Made by a program: the position numbers and the translations under genes. Shown here one piece after another: positions 51,546-59,864 of a stretch of 64,000 bases of DNA (positions are counted from its first letter, which is position 1; each line of letters starts with the position of its first letter). The stretch is taken from assembly GCA_036386835.1 (NCBI GenBank), contig DASVUX010000032.1, positions 1-64,000 on the forward strand, given 5' to 3'. This DNA is from 2-12-FULL-35-15 sp036386835 (lineage in GTDB: Bacteria > Bacteroidota > Bacteroidia > 2-12-FULL-35-15). The notes below the pieces were generated by a model. The model searched no databases. It worked only from the letters and a program-made list of their open reading frames with translations, and was not told the DNA's origin.

Positions 51546-52994
51546 ATGAAAATAAACTACAAATCCGGACTTCAACTGCTGAGCACAATCCTGCTTTTGG
51601 GTTGTGCATATATTACAAAGGCACAACCTGTCACATTTCAGCATCATTATGCAACCAACTATGATCAGAGTGCCAAAGATGTGTATCCAACTGCTGATGG
51701 GGGTTATCTTATTGCAGCTACAACGGAGAACAGCGTCATCGATGATTTAAATATAATATTGGTTAAGACCGATGCTTACGGAATTATCCAGACAATTAAA
51801 ACTTATGGAGGAAGCCAGGTTGATTTTCCTAATGATATCCTGCCGACAAGTGACGGAAACTTCTTTGTAGTGGGTTACAGCCGGAGTTTTGGTTCAGGAG
51901 ACCAGGATATCCATCTTCTGAAAGTTAATCAGAGTGGAGACCTCATCTTTGAGAAACATTATGGTGGTTTTGGAAATGAAGAAGGAAAAGAGATCATTGC
52001 AACAGCTGACGGTAATTACCTTATTGTAGGAGCATCAAACAGTATTGGAGGGAACAACCAGATTGAACTTCTCAAGATAAATGGTGCAGGTGATGTGATC
52101 TGGACAAGATATTATGGAACGTCCCAGTATGAATCAGCAAGATGTGTAAGACTGTGTGCGGACGGTGGTTTCATTGTAGCCGGGAAAACCGCTGCCAATC
52201 TTACTTCAATTGCAACCGCAATGCTTGTAAGAACAGATTCAAATGGCGATACCTTGTGGACCAGGACACTCCCGGGAGGCGCCAATTCATGGGAAGGTAA
52301 ATCCGTTGTCGTTAACAGTGATGGAACATTTACCCTTGCAATTGATGACAGCTCCGCAACAACTGATTCGGATGTGCGTGTCATGAAACTTGCTGATGCC
52401 AATACGGGGGCTCCGATCCTCAATAATTCCTTCGGAGGCACACTTAAAGATATTGTAAAGAACATCAGGCCAACAAGTGATGGCGGATATGTAATCGGTG
52501 GGATCAGCCGGAGCTTTGGCTGGGTGAACCCCGAAGTGTGGGTGGTAAAATTAGACGCCAGCCTGAACGAAACATGGTCAAGAAACTATGGGGGAACCGG
52601 TCATGATCACCTTCACTCATTGCGCCACACTTCTGACGGAGGTTATATTGCAACAGGACACGCGAGAAGCTTCGCTCCACAATGGGAAATATATTTCCTT
52701 AAACTCGATGGAAACGGTCTTGTAGGAATTGAAGAGTTTGCTGCCGAAAACAAACTGGCAATGTTCCCTAACCCAAGCAACGGGATTATTAATGTGGATA
52801 TTACAGGGAAGGCCGACTTTACATCCTTCAGGATAAGTAACTCGCTTGGTCAAACCGTTTACTCTGCCGATTTAACCGCATTAAGAGGTAATGAACTGAT
52901 GACGATTGACATAAAGGACAAAGAACCCGGAATCTATTTTGTTACCCTGCAATCGTCAACAAAAACAATTACAAGGAAACTGATCCTGAATTAA
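51546..52994 (+). CDS. T9SS-sorted beta-propeller-like protein
   Basis: 482 residues with a signal peptide (1-27, ending ITKAQ). The repeats are of the kind DGGYLIAATTENS, DGNFFVVGYSRSFGSGDQDI, DGNYLIVGASNSIGGNNQ, DGGFIVAGKTAAN, DGGYVIGGISRSFGW and DGGYIATGHARSF, separated by TYGG/HYGG/NYGGTGHD phrases. This is a different propeller type from the SBBP gene before it. The T9SS tail is LAMFPNPSNGIINVDIT, FRISNSLGQTV, PGIYFVTLQS, RKLILN. Secreted or surface-bound. Two terminators follow. Confidence 0.9.
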   Translation: MKINYKSGLQLLSTILLLGCAYITKAQPVTFQHHYATNYDQSAKDVYPTADGGYLIAATTENSVIDDLNIILVKTDAYGIIQTIKTYGGSQVDFPNDILPTSDGNFFVVGYSRSFGSGDQDIHLLKVNQSGDLIFEKHYGGFGNEEGKEIIATADGNYLIVGASNSIGGNNQIELLKINGAGDVIWTRYYGTSQYESARCVRLCADGGFIVAGKTAANLTSIATAMLVRTDSNGDTLWTRTLPGGANSWEGKSVVVNSDGTFTLAIDDSSATTDSDVRVMKLADANTGAPILNNSFGGTLKDIVKNIRPTSDGGYVIGGISRSFGWVNPEVWVVKLDASLNETWSRNYGGTGHDHLHSLRHTSDGGYIATGHARSFAPQWEIYFLKLDGNGLVGIEEFAAENKLAMFPNPSNGIINVDITGKADFTSFRISNSLGQTVYSADLTALRGNELMTIDIKDKEPGIYFVTLQSSTKTITRKLILN

Positions 52995-53025
52995 ACGAAG
53001 GAATTCATTTAGTTCCAGATCAATA

Positions 53026-53054
53026 AAAGCTGTCCATAACGGACAGCTTTTTTT
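53026..53054 (+). terminator. Rho-independent terminator
   Basis: GCTGTCC / GGACAGC stem, ATAAC loop, then seven T. It ends the 482-residue propeller gene. Confidence 0.9.
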
Positions 53055-53074
53055 ATTGGTTAATAGGATATCAT

Positions 53075-53114
53075 AAAAAAGCTGCTTAAGATCGGATCTT
53101 AAGCAGCTTTTTTT
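53075..53114 (-). terminator. Bidirectional terminator for the 70-residue gene
   Basis: Long perfect stem AAGCTGCTTAAGATC / GATCTTAAGCAGCTT with T-runs on both strands. It lies 17 bp beyond the stop of the 70-residue gene on the minus strand. Confidence 0.85.
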
Positions 53115-53130
53115 AAAGATTATAACTTCT

Positions 53131-53343
53131 TTAACTAAGTACATTCCTGTACCTGGCCCTTTGAGATAATATCTCATTACGCCTCTGCTCCACTTCGTTC
53201 TTTAAAAGTAACCTCATACTTTCATCATTAAATCTTACTAAGAAGATTCCTATCATAATATTACATGTATGTAAATGGAGTTCATTCCTTGAGCCCTGGA
53301 TCGTCCTTCTTATCTTATGATAGGCGTTTAGTTTGTCTTTCAT
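53131..53343 (-). CDS. Small hypothetical protein
   Basis: 70 residues, helical and charged: MKDKLNAYHKIRRTIQGSRN, then a HLHTCNIMIGIFLVRFNDES middle and a NEVEQRRNEILSQRAR end. No family can be named with certainty, but the plan recalls small Bacteroidota proteins of two to three helices starting with KLNAYHKV. It has its own terminator (53075-53114) on the minus strand and lies after the pgm terminator, so it is a separate transcription unit, which supports it as real. There is no clear promoter consensus upstream. Confidence 0.6.
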   Translation of the reverse strand: MKDKLNAYHKIRRTIQGSRNELHLHTCNIMIGIFLVRFNDESMRLLLKNEVEQRRNEILSQRARYRNVLS

Positions 53344-53390
53344 GGTTGCTGCTTTTTATATAACATTAAAACGTTATGCCTAAACCAAAG

Positions 53391-53420
53391 CAAAAACCTG
53401 TCCGAAAGGACAGGTTTTAA
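53391..53420 (-). terminator. Terminator after phosphoglucomutase
   Basis: AAAACCTGTCC / GGACAGGTTTT stem with a GAAA tetraloop and T-runs both sides, 21 bp after the stop at 53441. Confidence 0.88.
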
Positions 53421-53440
53421 GGCTTTTTTATATTTTGTTA

Positions 53441-54850
53441 TTAACTTTTCAGCAGTGTTTTCTCTGCTGCTTTCAGAATTGATGCAGCATTCTGTAAGGA
53501 ACTTGATTCTGCATAATTCCTTAATACTGGTTCAGTACCTGAAGCCCTGATCATCAGCCACTCATCATTGCTGAAAAAATATTTGTAACCGTCAGTCTTT
53601 TCAATTCTCAGGATCTTATAGTCCCCAAAGCTTTCATAGAAATTCTTTTCACAGTTCCTCACGATCTCATTCTTCACATCTTCACTCAACTGCATGTCCC
53701 ATCTTTCGAAGGCGAATGTTCCGACAATTCCATAAACCTCAGAGATAAGCGCATCCAGCGATTTTCCTGATTTTGCCATGTATTCCCAGATGGTTAATCC
53801 CATCCAGATTCCGTCACGCTCAGGAATATGTCCTTTTATAGCTATTCCGCCTGACTCTTCCCCTCCTAACAATACATCTTCGGCAACCATAATCCCTGCG
53901 ATATGCTTGAACCCGATCTTTGTAACCTGCTGTTCCAATCCGAAATGCGCACACATCTTACCCACCTTTGGACTTACAGAAAATGCAGTAACTACTTTTC
54001 CTGTCATCTTCTTTTGCTCAACCAGATACTTGATTAACAAAAGTATGATATGGTGTGAATCAATAAAATTTCCTTTGTTATCATAAAGCCCGATCCTGTC
54101 TGCATCTCCGTCAGTTGCCAGTCCGCAATCGATGTTTCCTGCGTTTTTAATAAGTTCGGAAAACTCAGTCAGGTTCTTATGAATAGGTTCCGGAGCCTGC
54201 CCGTTAAATGAGGGATTGTTCTCGCAGTGAAGCATTGTAGTTTCCGGGAGTAATCGCTTGATTACATTCTGCCCGGCACCGAACATGGCATCATACCCGA
54301 AACGCAGACCAGACTTTTTTATAGCGCTGAGATCAAAATTCGCCTCAACATGCTCACAGTACATTGTCTCCAGGTCAATATATTCAATAAGGCCTTTATC
54401 AGAAAATTCTTTCATGCTGAGCTTTTCAGTATCAATGGAACACTTTTCCGGGATCATGTTCTCGATCTCTTCAATCTTTTCTGGAAGCAATGGCCCGCCA
54501 TATGAACCTTTCAGCTTAAATCCGTTATAAGCCGGTGGATTGTGACTTGCAGTAATCACTACTCCAAGATCAGCATGCTGCCTTAATGTTCCTAAGGAAA
54601 CCATGGGCGTAGACACAAACCCTTTTGCAACAAAAACTTTAATACCGTTAAATGCTAAAATTTTTGCGGTTGTTTCAGTAAAGAGCTCGCCTGCAAACCG
54701 GCAATCGTGACCAATAACAACCGATGGCTTTTTCGAGTTCTGTAATAACCATTTTGAAGTTGCCTCGGCTACCCTTGCTACATTGTCAACCGTAAATTCC
54801 TTGGCGATGATCGCTCGCCATCCGTCTGTTCCAAACTTAATTGCTGTCAT
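53441..54850 (-). CDS. Phosphoglucomutase/phosphomannomutase
   Basis: 469 residues, four alpha-D-phosphohexomutase domains. Start ATAIKFGTDGWRAIIA-like (MTAIKFGTDGWRAIIA), active Ser loop VVITASHNPPAYNGFKLKG (about 95-113), metal loop LATDGDADRIGLYD (about 240), sugar loop LGGEESGGIAIKG and phosphate loop IRASGTEPVLR near the end. It interconverts glucose-1-P and glucose-6-P (or mannose equivalents), supplying the precursor of NDP-glucose for the glycan genes. It is the last gene of the LytTR-receiver-OmpA operon, 22 bp after the OmpA protein, an unusual context for this enzyme. Confidence 0.93.
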   Translation of the reverse strand: MTAIKFGTDGWRAIIAKEFTVDNVARVAEATSKWLLQNSKKPSVVIGHDCRFAGELFTETTAKILAFNGIKVFVAKGFVSTPMVSLGTLRQHADLGVVITASHNPPAYNGFKLKGSYGGPLLPEKIEEIENMIPEKCSIDTEKLSMKEFSDKGLIEYIDLETMYCEHVEANFDLSAIKKSGLRFGYDAMFGAGQNVIKRLLPETTMLHCENNPSFNGQAPEPIHKNLTEFSELIKNAGNIDCGLATDGDADRIGLYDNKGNFIDSHHIILLLIKYLVEQKKMTGKVVTAFSVSPKVGKMCAHFGLEQQVTKIGFKHIAGIMVAEDVLLGGEESGGIAIKGHIPERDGIWMGLTIWEYMAKSGKSLDALISEVYGIVGTFAFERWDMQLSEDVKNEIVRNCEKNFYESFGDYKILRIEKTDGYKYFFSNDEWLMIRASGTEPVLRNYAESSSLQNAASILKAAEKTLLKS

Positions 54851-54872
54851 TTCGTTTTGTTTTTGATTATAA

Positions 54873-56822
54873 TTATTGAGTTGTTAAGAGTTCCTTTGTC
54901 TGTTTGTTTTCAATGATCTTCATCTCCATCCACTGTGTCATCTTTTTGTCGGGAGAGTGCTTTGGTTTCATAGCATCTCCTCTTGCGATAAGCCGGTCCT
55001 TTTCAATTCCATTCGTTTCCAGGTATTTCACAAGCGCTTCTGCCCTTTCCCTGGCTAACCGTGAGTTTTTTTTAAGTTCATCTTTCGAAACTATTGTATT
55101 ACTGAATTCCGCAACGATACCCGGATAATGCTTTAAAAGGTCGGTCAGATCTTTTAAAGCAACTCCTGAGGTACGGCTGATATTCGCTGTTCCGGGATCA
55201 AAGAATATATTATTAATGATCATCCTGGCTTCTTCTTCAGGCTTGAATAATTGAAGAGCAAGACGCTTTTCGAAAAGTTCATTCTTATTCGTCAGGTCTA
55301 TGTTCTCAGAAAAGATCATATAACCTTGCTTACCATATGTAATGTTATTGTTGTTTCCCGGAGGCAGAATAATAGAGTATTTGTTACTGAGGCTGTCAGA
55401 ATAAAAGACCGAATTCATTCCGCCTGTTTCGTTATTGCTTACTGTTATTTTTACGGGGCCGCGTGAAGCCTCATTTGAAAGAAATTCGCCTTTAAGGAGA
55501 GTTAAAGGTTTTCCGTTAGGGTTATTAAAAGAGATCAGGTAGTTATCCCTTGTTTCATTGATCTTTTCTATCGTTTTGTCTTTCTTGCGCTTCTTCCTGA
55601 TTTTTTTGCTTTCGTCAACTTTGACAACAGCTTCGGTAATTTTAGAATCGATTAGCTGATCACGCGTAGTATCTATTGGGAAACCGATATTAACGGGCGG
55701 ACTCCATAATTTGGCATTGAAAACACTGGAGTAAATCTCAAACTGGTGTTCTTTATTCCTGCCATTTGTACTATAATACAATGTCACACCATCGGGATGA
55801 ATAAAAGGAGCTTCTTCATCAAACGGGGAATTGATCACAGGCCCGGCATTTTCCGCCTTGCCCCATTCATTTTCAGAAATCTTCTTACAGAAATAAATAT
55901 CCTTTCCCCCATACCCCCCTTTGCGATCACTGGTAAAGAACATGAGCTGCCCGTCAGGTGTGATGCATTCATTTTCTTCCCAGCCGGCATAATTAACCCC
56001 TTTATTCAGCTTTTCCGGACGAGTCCAGGTGTTCCCGTTCAGGCATGTAACAAAGAGTTCGGCAGCTCCATTGTTATCACGGTAGTTGAGAACGATCTGT
56101 CCGTCAAATGAGGTAGCCACAGTAGTTTCAAACGAATTCTTCTTCCGGGGAACAATGCTGTCTGTTTTTGCTGTTGAATCAGCTGGTATAATATTCTCTG
56201 CGTAATAGCGGTATTCATCCTTATTCTTTCCGCCTTTCTGTCCACGGTTAAAAGTGAAAGTCATCTTCGACTGATCAGGTGATAAAAAAGCCGAATAATT
56301 CCCTGGCGTTGGCGCTACCGAGGGTGATTTGGATTTATTCTTTTTCAGCTCGATCGGTGGAACGGATAAGCCGTCAAGCGCTTTCCCCACGCGGCACATG
56401 TCTATCTTCCATCCGATCTCTTCGGATTCTTTGGGATCTGCTGAAAGGTTGAGCTTGTCACGGTACCGCTCATAATTGATGATTGCCCTGTCGAAGTCAT
56501 AATTCAACTGGTAAGCATCACCCAGCATTTTATAGGTTGACAGCGGAAAAGCTGAACCTGATCTTGCCGCTGCGCGGAGTGTTCTTTCGAAAAAATCGAT
56601 TGATTTCACTTTTTGAGAGCGTGAGTTAATATAGCAAACTGCGATGTTGGAATTAAGACGGATATCAGATGAGTCGGTCTTAAATTTCTCTAATAGTATG
56701 GGAAGTGCTTCAGAATACCTTTCCTGGCGCAAAAGCTTTTCTGCATCCTCCGTGCTCAGCGGTTGTGCGCATATCAGCGTAAACCGCAAAATCACACAGA
56801 GGGATATCAGACAAGTTCTCAT
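54873..56822 (-). CDS. OmpA-family protein with TPR and PD40 repeats
   Basis: 649 residues with a signal peptide (1-19). Residues 22-150 are TPR-like (EDAEKLLRQERYSEALPILL, YERYRDKLNL). A PD40/WD40-like beta-propeller follows (about 185-390: FLSPDQSKMTFTFN, ECITPDGQLMFFTSDRKGGYGGKDIYF, APFIHPDGVTLYYSTNG). The OmpA peptidoglycan-binding domain is at about 535-645, with NIFFDPGTANI and NSRLARERAEALVKYL. It resembles PorE-type proteins of the T9SS and gliding apparatus, which bridge outer membrane and peptidoglycan. It lies 11 bp after the receiver gene. Confidence 0.88.
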   Translation of the reverse strand: MRTCLISLCVILRFTLICAQPLSTEDAEKLLRQERYSEALPILLEKFKTDSSDIRLNSNIAVCYINSRSQKVKSIDFFERTLRAAARSGSAFPLSTYKMLGDAYQLNYDFDRAIINYERYRDKLNLSADPKESEEIGWKIDMCRVGKALDGLSVPPIELKKNKSKSPSVAPTPGNYSAFLSPDQSKMTFTFNRGQKGGKNKDEYRYYAENIIPADSTAKTDSIVPRKKNSFETTVATSFDGQIVLNYRDNNGAAELFVTCLNGNTWTRPEKLNKGVNYAGWEENECITPDGQLMFFTSDRKGGYGGKDIYFCKKISENEWGKAENAGPVINSPFDEEAPFIHPDGVTLYYSTNGRNKEHQFEIYSSVFNAKLWSPPVNIGFPIDTTRDQLIDSKITEAVVKVDESKKIRKKRKKDKTIEKINETRDNYLISFNNPNGKPLTLLKGEFLSNEASRGPVKITVSNNETGGMNSVFYSDSLSNKYSIILPPGNNNNITYGKQGYMIFSENIDLTNKNELFEKRLALQLFKPEEEARMIINNIFFDPGTANISRTSGVALKDLTDLLKHYPGIVAEFSNTIVSKDELKKNSRLARERAEALVKYLETNGIEKDRLIARGDAMKPKHSPDKKMTQWMEMKIIENKQTKELLTTQ

Positions 56823-56833
56823 CGTACATAAGT

Positions 56834-57196
56834 TTATGCAGCCTTTTCGTATTTCTTAAGCTTGGCTGTGAGATCTTCAACAGAGAAGGGCTTTGGAAGG
56901 AAGTCATCTGCCCCTGCAGCTGTTGCAGCGTCTAACAATGGCTTGTTGTTCAGGGTTGACATCATAATGATCGGAATAGTATAATGACGGCCTGTGCGCA
57001 ATGCGCTCACCAGTGACAAGCCTGAAATACCCGGCATCATTACATCACAAATCAGGAGGTCATAGTTCCCGTCAGTCAGCATGTTAATAGCTGCGTCACC
57101 GTCTGCTGCCAGATGTGCCTTATGACCCAGATTTTCAATACAGTATTGAAGTAAATTAAGAGTCATCTTATCATCTTCAATTATTAAAATATCCAT
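56834..57196 (-). CDS. Single-domain response regulator
   Basis: 120 residues, a receiver domain alone. Acidic pocket IIEDD (D8, D9), phospho-acceptor D52 in YDLLICDVMMPGISG, Thr/Ser switch in IIMMSTLN and K102 in DFLPKPFSVEDL. No output domain, so it must act by binding a partner. It lies 19 bp downstream of the LytTR regulator and 11 bp upstream of the OmpA protein, in one operon ending with phosphoglucomutase. No histidine kinase is adjacent. Confidence 0.9.
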   Translation of the reverse strand: MDILIIEDDKMTLNLLQYCIENLGHKAHLAADGDAAINMLTDGNYDLLICDVMMPGISGLSLVSALRTGRHYTIPIIMMSTLNNKPLLDAATAAGADDFLPKPFSVEDLTAKLKKYEKAA

Positions 57197-57215
57197 AACC
57201 TTCCTCCTGTTTATA

Positions 57216-57914
57216 TTATATAAGGTTTAGCTTCACAAGCAATTCTTTCTTGAATTGTTTACCAATGGGAATAGGATGTGAACCTACATAAGCTGTTCCT
57301 TCTTCCACGCCATCCACAGAATCAAGAGATATCAGGAATGAGCGGTGCAGGCGGTAAAATTTATCTGCAGGTAATTTTTCTTCTATTCCTTTTAAGGTAA
57401 TGTGTGCTGTATATCTTTTTTCTTTGGTAAAAATATTCACATAGTCACCCAATGCCTGAATATAGTTGATATCTGCCACCTTTATCTTGGTCAGCACGGA
57501 ATTCGAACGAACGAAAATATAGTCCTTTTCCCTTCCGCGCACATCCGGCTTCAGCTCAATATGCTCATGCAGCTTTTTTGCACGGTCGATAGCCAGCATT
57601 AAACGCGGTAAAGTCACAGGTTTGGTCATATAATCAGCCACATTCAGTTCAAATGCCTCAACGGCATAATCTTTTTTAGCGGAGATAAGAATGACTATTG
57701 GCCTTTTTTCGAGGTTTTTGATGAGCTCGATGCCGGTCATCCCGGGCATTTCAACATCAAGAAACACAAGGTCAACTGATTCCTTTTTAAGGTAATTGTA
57801 GGCATCTACGGGGCTTGAACATTCTTCCTTTACTGCAAGGAAATCAACCTGGTCGGTAAGCTTTTTTAAAGCCGTGCGCGCCAGCTTGTTGTCGTCAACT
57901 ATTAAACAGTTCAT
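57216..57914 (-). CDS. LytTR-family response regulator
   Basis: 232 residues from ATG 57914 (MNCLIVDDNKLARTALKKL); a longer frame upstream would put a signal-like extension before the receiver and is not credible. Receiver at 1-118 with D54 in LVFLDVEMPGMTG and K104 in YMTKPVTLPRL; LytTR DNA-binding domain at about 130-232 (IFVRSNSVLTKIKVADINYI, YRLHRSFLISLDSV, YVGSHPIPIGKQFKKEL). LytTR proteins bind direct repeats two helical turns apart, which makes this a candidate for the RATAGCC pairs spaced by 21 bp near 40.3-40.4 kb. It has no adjacent LytS kinase. Its own promoter region (57915-58174) does not carry the regulon motif. Confidence 0.9.
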   Translation of the reverse strand: MNCLIVDDNKLARTALKKLTDQVDFLAVKEECSSPVDAYNYLKKESVDLVFLDVEMPGMTGIELIKNLEKRPIVILISAKKDYAVEAFELNVADYMTKPVTLPRLMLAIDRAKKLHEHIELKPDVRGREKDYIFVRSNSVLTKIKVADINYIQALGDYVNIFTKEKRYTAHITLKGIEEKLPADKFYRLHRSFLISLDSVDGVEEGTAYVGSHPIPIGKQFKKELLVKLNLI

Positions 57915-58174
57915 ATGTGGGAATTTTATATGTTTTATTTTTATCACAGAGATATTTACAAAACACATACCATTGGGGAAACAAGAATTTAATCTCGCTG
58001 GAAAGCTGACCAATATTGTAAAAACAGTGGCCGGAAGCGGCAAAAGCATTGTTAAACAAGGAGTTTTCAACTGTGAAGACTTCCTTAGCCTTTAATGAAA
58101 AGAAAGAGCAATGTGGGGAATTGCCCTATTCAAAAGGCGGGAATGTGTGAACTATTTTCCACTATCCTGAAAAT

Positions 58175-58756
58175 CTACCGTCCTACAGGTGACTGATCCG
58201 ACCTGTTAATTATCCCGTTCCTAACCTCCACATTTATGGATCTTACGAAGTTGATTGTTTCAAAGTCAAGTAAATATTCGGCAGGATTAATCTCGATAAT
58301 GAAGCTAATAAGTGCAGGATATGTTTTTATTCCTCTTGTATCCACAACTTTTGCCATTGTAGAGTGCATACCCATGTGAATCGTCACTGGTAGTGTCCTG
58401 TTATTAATTGTCAGGTCGGCAGGAATATCGAATGTTTTTTCTGTACCGTCATTCGCTAAAAAGTCGAGGTCATCTACTGGGAAATGGGCTTTCAGGCTGA
58501 GACGGACTTCCCGGTTCAGGTTTGTAATGGAGTCATTATTTTTCGGGTTTGTCAGAATCGTAAACATCGGGATCTCAAATGTGAATTCATCATTTTGGTT
58601 ATTTAGCCTGATCAGGCCGATTTCATTCGAAGTAAAAGATCCTCCCGTTTCAATTTCTTTTGTAAAACGGACGTTTGTCCCGATAAAATCCTGGGAGAAT
58701 GACTCAAACCCTATTATAGTGAAGAGGCAGATAAAAAGTTTGCTTATCGTTTTCAT
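58175..58756 (-). CDS. Hypothetical secreted protein
   Basis: 193 residues with a signal peptide (1-22, ending SFSQD). The mature part is beta-rich with alternating long strands (FTFEIPMFTILTNPKN, VRLSLKAHFPVDDLDFL, LPVTIHMGMH, ALISFIIEINPAEYLL, INVEVRNGIINRS), which recalls lipocalin-like or YceI-like barrels, but I see no diagnostic motif. A -7 element (TAACTTTG) is at 58777-58784. Not clearly connected to its neighbours. Confidence 0.7.
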   Translation of the reverse strand: MKTISKLFICLFTIIGFESFSQDFIGTNVRFTKEIETGGSFTSNEIGLIRLNNQNDEFTFEIPMFTILTNPKNNDSITNLNREVRLSLKAHFPVDDLDFLANDGTEKTFDIPADLTINNRTLPVTIHMGMHSTMAKVVDTRGIKTYPALISFIIEINPAEYLLDFETINFVRSINVEVRNGIINRSDQSPVGR

Positions 58757-58776
58757 GATCGTATATATTTATACTT

Positions 58777-58784
58777 CAAAGTTA
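58777..58784 (-). promoter_or_regulatory. -7 promoter element (TAACTTTG)
   Basis: Perfect TAnnTTTG on the minus strand, 21 bp upstream of the 193-residue gene's start codon at 58756. Confidence 0.5.
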
Positions 58785-59004
58785 GCAGCACTATTACTCT
58801 TTATTGTGTGAAATTCGGTCACCGTCTGTTAAAGCCTGCTAAAAGGAATGTGCAGGCGCCAGGAAGCAAGTCACGGTAAAGCCGCAAAATTACATCTACG
58901 CTAGGCTTTCAAATCCGAATAAGCGAGAACCGTGCTTTTATGCTTCTTAACAACAATTAATATCCGGTTAACGATAAAGCCATACAGCAGCGATTTTGCT
59001 GACT

Positions 59005-59012
59005 TAACTTTG
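59005..59012 (+). promoter_or_regulatory. -7 promoter element (TAACTTTG) for 47-residue gene
   Basis: Perfect TAnnTTTG, 38 bp before the ATG at 59050. The rest of the 58757-59049 gap shows no gene or repeat. Confidence 0.55.
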
Positions 59013-59049
59013 TTGTAGAATTTAATATTAACTGTAAAATTTAGAAATC

Positions 59050-59193
59050 ATGAAAAAGTTAGTTTTATTGTTAGTCGGAGCTGCACTGGTGCAGCAGGCT
59101 GCGAAATATTTTAACATTACATCATTAGATGATCTTAAATCTTCATTAACAGACCTGAAAAGCCTGTTATTACCAAAAGTTAGTTTGAATTAA
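59050..59193 (+). CDS. 47-residue hydrophobic/amphipathic small protein
   Basis: 47 residues: MKKLVLLLVGAALVQQAAKY, then FNITSLDDLKSSLTDLKSLL and LPKVSLN. The start is a hydrophobic helix without a clear cleavage site, the remainder an amphipathic helix with Leu every three to four residues (DDLKSSLTDLKSLLLP). It has a perfect -7 element 38 bp upstream and a strong terminator 24 bp after its stop, so it is an independent transcription unit despite its size. No family recognised. It could be a membrane-associated peptide, a regulator of a membrane complex or, less likely, a toxin. Confidence 0.7.
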   Translation: MKKLVLLLVGAALVQQAAKYFNITSLDDLKSSLTDLKSLLLPKVSLN

Positions 59194-59216
59194 GGTTAGG
59201 TTAGGTTGAGTAAGTA

Positions 59217-59249
59217 AAAAGTCCCGCCGGGTTTCCCGGTGGGACTTTT
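59217..59249 (+). terminator. Rho-independent terminator after the 47-residue gene
   Basis: Stem AAAAGTCCCGCCGGG / CCCGGTGGGACTTTT with TTT loop (one G-T pair). Confidence 0.9.
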
Positions 59250-59270
59250 GCATTTCAGCTCTTTAATAAT

Positions 59271-59380
59271 TTATCTGATCACAACGATCTTATCGCTTTT
59301 CACAATGTTATTCACGATAATGTAATAATCACTCCGTTAGTTAGCTGCTCATCACTAATCACCAATCTGTTTGTGTTGTT
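59271..59380 (-). pseudogene. Remnant of a T9SS sorting-domain C-terminus
   Basis: On the minus strand, frame 1 from about 59380 reads NTNRLVISDEQLTNG, and after a frame change at about 59326 it continues DYYIIVNNIVKSDKIVVIR and stops at 59271-59273. The join gives the typical end of a T9SS type A tail (L-x-x-G-x-Y-x-I-x ... K-I-V-V-I-R). The upstream part of the gene is missing, so a T9SS gene was lost here and only its 3' end remains. It lies between the small gene's terminator and the tRNAs; the remaining 59381-59467 has nothing recognisable. Confidence 0.5.
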
Positions 59381-59469
59381 AAGAGCAAATTAACTTATCG
59401 TCTTTTCTTGATAGCAACTCGTAAACGGTAATTGCCATAATTTCTAACCATGTTTAAACCGCTAAAACA

Positions 59470-59498
59470 AAAAAGCCCCTCAGTTCCCTGAAAGGCTT
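59470..59498 (-). terminator. Possible terminator after tRNA-Arg
   Basis: Imperfect stem AAGCCCCTCAG / CTGAAAGGCTT with an A-run that is a T-run on the minus strand, just past the tRNA-Arg 3' end. Confidence 0.5.
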
Positions 59499-59506
59499 GT
59501 GTGTGG

Positions 59507-59583
59507 TGGTGGTCTCGTTGCGATTCGAACGCAAGACCTACTGCTTAGAAGGCAGTTGCTCTATCCAGCTGAGCTACGAAACC
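59507..59583 (-). tRNA. tRNA-Arg (anticodon TCT)
   Basis: 77 nt. Acceptor GGTTTCG pairs with CGAGACC (one G-T pair), D arm GTAGCTCAGCTGGATAGAGC, anticodon stem-loop CTGCCTTCTAAGCAG with TCT, T arm GCGTTCGAATCGC. Discriminator A and an encoded CCA (59507-59509). It reads AGA codons. Confidence 0.95.
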
Positions 59584-59663
59584 AAAAAAAAAGCTAATTA
59601 ACCAATCTGAAAATTTGAAAATTGAATTCCAAAATTAACGAACTAACTAATTAGCTAATTATG

Positions 59664-59738
59664 TCGGGGCGGCAAGATTCGAACTTGCGACCTCCTGGTC
59701 CCAAACCAGGCGCGATGACCGGACTACGCTACGCCCCG
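59664..59738 (-). tRNA. tRNA-Pro (anticodon TGG)
   Basis: 75 nt without encoded CCA. Acceptor CGGGGCG / CGCCCCG, D arm TAGCGTAGTCCGGTCATCGC, anticodon stem-loop CCTGGTTTGGGACCAGG with TGG, T arm GCAAGTTCGAATCTTGC. Discriminator A. Confidence 0.95.
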
Positions 59739-59864
59739 AACTATTACTCTAAAGAACTTTAAAGCGGGTGCAAATGTAACAATATTTAAACACAACGCAA
59801 AAAAAAATAAAATTGTTTATTATTTTGTTCATGTTTGTTCAGATTCAAGCAACTTATCTCAGGC

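Noticed and set aside
52956..53177. 73-residue minus-strand frame across two terminators
   Set aside because: It spans both hairpins and the end of the T9SS gene; it cannot be a sensible transcript.
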